64,000 nucleotides of DNA from Oricola sp. (GTDB taxonomy: Bacteria > Pseudomonadota > Alphaproteobacteria > Rhizobiales > Rhizobiaceae): NCBI RefSeq assembly GCF_022763245.1, contig NZ_JALEGV010000014.1:124001-188000 (forward strand), written 5' to 3'. Of this stretch, positions 62,623 to 64,000 are shown piece after piece. Under the pieces are notes generated by a model. It was not told where the DNA came from and did not search any database. It was given only the letters and a program-made list of their open reading frames with translations. The stretch's first letter is position 1; the number at the start of each line of letters is the position of its first letter. The translations under genes and the position numbers were made by a program.

Positions 62623-63899
62623 GCCTTTTCGTCATCGTCACTTTCATGGTGCTCGCATTCCTTGGAATGCCGCTCGCGTTCTCGCTCGGCGTTTCGGCCC
62701 TGGCCGGTCTCTGGCTCGCGGACTTTGATCTTTCCATCCTGGCGCCGCGCCTTCTGAACTCGGTCAACTCCTTCCCGCTGATGTCGATCCCGCTTTTCAT
62801 GATCGCGGGCGAGTTGATGCTCAAGGGCGGGATCATGGACCGGCTGATCGACTTCGCGAACGCCTTCATCGGCAGGGTTCGCGGCGGCCTTGCGCAGGTG
62901 ACCATAGTCTCGGGCGCGGGATTGGCCTCTGTCTCCGGAGCGGCGGTGGCGGACGCGTCGGCGCTTGCCTCGACGCTCGTGCCGTCGCTGCGCCAGCAAT
63001 ACGGGCTGGGCTTCTCGACCGGGATCGTCGCGGCCTCGGCCAATCTCGGTCCGATCATTCCGCCGTCGGGCGCCATGATCGTCTATGCCTTCATGGCCGG
63101 ATCGTCGGTGTCGGTCGGGGGCATGTTCATGTCCGGCGTCATTCCCGGCTTGATACTCTTCGTGACCTTCATGGTGCTGTGCTGGCTGATCGCCTGGAAG
63201 CGCGACTATCCGCTCGCCGGTCACCCGATCACGCTTGCAAATATCTGGCGCGAGACGCGTCGCAATTTCGTGGTGTTCCTGATGCCGGTGATCGTGATCG
63301 GCGGGATCGTCGCCGGCATCTTCACGCCGACGGAAGGCGCGGCGGTCGGTGTCTGCTACGCTCTGTTTCTGGGCTTCGCAGTAACCCGAAAGCTCAAGGT
63401 GGCCGATCTGCCGGAGGTCCTGCTGGGCGCCGCGAAGACATCGGCGCTGGTCGGCGCGATGATCGCCTTCGCCTCGACCGTGACATTCCTGTTCACGATC
63501 GACCTATTGCCGATGAAGCTGGCCGGCATCATGCAGGGCATGACCGACAGCCCGTTCGTCTTCCTCTGCCTGATCGCGATCATGCTTCTCGTGGTCGGCA
63601 TGTTTCTCGAATCGAATGCCGCCTACATCATGCTGGTCCCGCTGTTCCATCCGATCGCGCTGCAGTTCGGCATCGATCCGCTGCATTTCGGCTTCCTGTT
63701 CGTGCTCAATCTCGTCATCGGCATGCTCACGCCGCCGGTCGGCGTGGTGCTGTTCGTCGTTTGCGGCGTCACGGGCGTCAAGATGGGCGAATTGGTGCGG
63801 GAAAGCTGGCCATTCATCGCCGCCATGTATGCCGTGCTGCTGCTTTGCATGCTATTCCCGGGGCTGGTCACCTGGTTGCCGGAAAGTCTCGGATACTGA
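62619..63899 (+). CDS. TRAP transporter large membrane subunit (DctM family)
   Basis: 426-residue carrier with about twelve hydrophobic segments. DctM marks: NSFPLMSIPLFMIAGELM, SGAGLASVSGAAVADASALAS (split) and GPIIPPSGAMIVYA, then LTPPVGVVLFVVCGV. Ion-driven uptake together with DctP and DctQ. Start ATG at 62619 overlaps the DctQ stop. Confidence 0.92.
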   Translation: MSLFVIVTFMVLAFLGMPLAFSLGVSALAGLWLADFDLSILAPRLLNSVNSFPLMSIPLFMIAGELMLKGGIMDRLIDFANAFIGRVRGGLAQVTIVSGAGLASVSGAAVADASALASTLVPSLRQQYGLGFSTGIVAASANLGPIIPPSGAMIVYAFMAGSSVSVGGMFMSGVIPGLILFVTFMVLCWLIAWKRDYPLAGHPITLANIWRETRRNFVVFLMPVIVIGGIVAGIFTPTEGAAVGVCYALFLGFAVTRKLKVADLPEVLLGAAKTSALVGAMIAFASTVTFLFTIDLLPMKLAGIMQGMTDSPFVFLCLIAIMLLVVGMFLESNAAYIMLVPLFHPIALQFGIDPLHFGFLFVLNLVIGMLTPPVGVVLFVVCGVTGVKMGELVRESWPFIAAMYAVLLLCMLFPGLVTWLPESLGY

Positions 63900-64000
63900 T
63901 GAAACTGCTGATCCTCAATCCGAACACGACGCAGGCCCTGACCGATCGGCTGGCGGCCTCCGCCGCGCGCGTCCTGCCCGATGATGCGCAAATCATCCGC
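63899..64000 (+). CDS. Asp/Glu/hydantoin racemase family protein, cut by right edge
   Basis: Only 34 codons are visible: MKLLILNPNTTQALTDRL followed by AASAARVLPDDA. The NPNTT motif right after the first strand is the hallmark of hydantoin/allantoin racemases (HyuA/HpxA group). Its ATG shares a base with the DctM stop (TGATG), so it belongs to the OHCU decarboxylase-TRAP operon. An allantoin racemase would fit the pathway. Confidence 0.8.
   Translation, partial: MKLLILNPNTTQALTDRLAASAARVLPDDAQIIR

Overview
The window is GC-rich DNA packed with genes, most of them in tight operons whose start and stop codons overlap (ATGA, TGATG, GTGA). The gene families present (BMP-type nucleoside ABC importers, TRAP and tripartite tricarboxylate transporters, Liv-type importers, MttB-like methyltransferase, TctC/Bug binding protein) and the codon use point to an alphaproteobacterium, most likely in the Hyphomicrobiales (Rhizobium/Phyllobacterium relatives). 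That placement is inference; no rRNA gene is present to settle it. The content is that of a metabolically versatile soil or plant/marine heterotroph: many uptake systems, each paired with a few catabolic enzymes and a local regulator.

Layout. 1-3155 (minus strand): a two-component system followed by an RND-efflux adaptor cut by the left edge. 3288-10649 (minus): a five-gene operon of SWIM zinc-finger protein, DUF5691 protein, MoxR-type AAA+ ATPase, DUF5682 protein and vWA protein, a poorly understood chaperone-like system. 10773-16620 (minus): BMP-family ABC importer with a cytosine-deaminase-like amidohydrolase. 16719-17967 (minus): two small membrane proteins. 18056-20231 (minus): a small cassette of a 33-residue peptide gene missed by length-filtered gene calling, an HExxH-type peptide hydroxylase homologue and a TupA-like ATP-grasp, which reads as a candidate ribosomal-peptide (RiPP) modification cluster. 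20410-27199 (plus): TetR/RutR-like regulator, then a second BMP importer with RutB-like and RutC-like enzymes behind a textbook sigma-54 promoter and two matching operator palindromes.

27209-37588: LysR regulator divergent from an aromatic-degradation operon (two intradiol dioxygenases, maleylacetate reductase, Liv-type ABC importer, flavin monooxygenase) that fits the hydroxyquinol route to 3-oxoadipate. 37807-43729: MarR regulator with four tandem 14-bp repeats in its promoter, an enolase-superfamily dehydratase, a 2-hydroxyacid dehydrogenase and a tripartite tricarboxylate transporter. 43748-49998: a cupin-gene remnant and a GntR-led operon with DapA-like lyase, aldehyde dehydrogenase, MttB-like methyltransferase and FAD oxidoreductase. 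50132-59241: sugar or sugar-acid module (enolase-superfamily enzyme, DUF6772, GntR, SDR, SMP-30 lactonase, complete sugar ABC importer). 59419-59457: a 5' fragment of a tRNA-Arg gene. 59523-64000: LysR regulator divergent from a ureide operon (OHCU decarboxylase, TRAP transporter, hydantoin/allantoin-racemase-like gene cut by the right edge).

Nitrogen-rich heterocycles are the recurring theme: cytosine-type deaminase with a nucleoside importer, Rut-like enzymes with a second importer under sigma-54, and OHCU decarboxylase with a TRAP importer. The most interesting items for follow-up are the peptide/HExxH/ATP-grasp cassette, the MoxR-vWA-SWIM operon, the sigma-54 promoter with twin operators, the 14-bp repeat array, and a dioxygenase lacking one iron-binding tyrosine.
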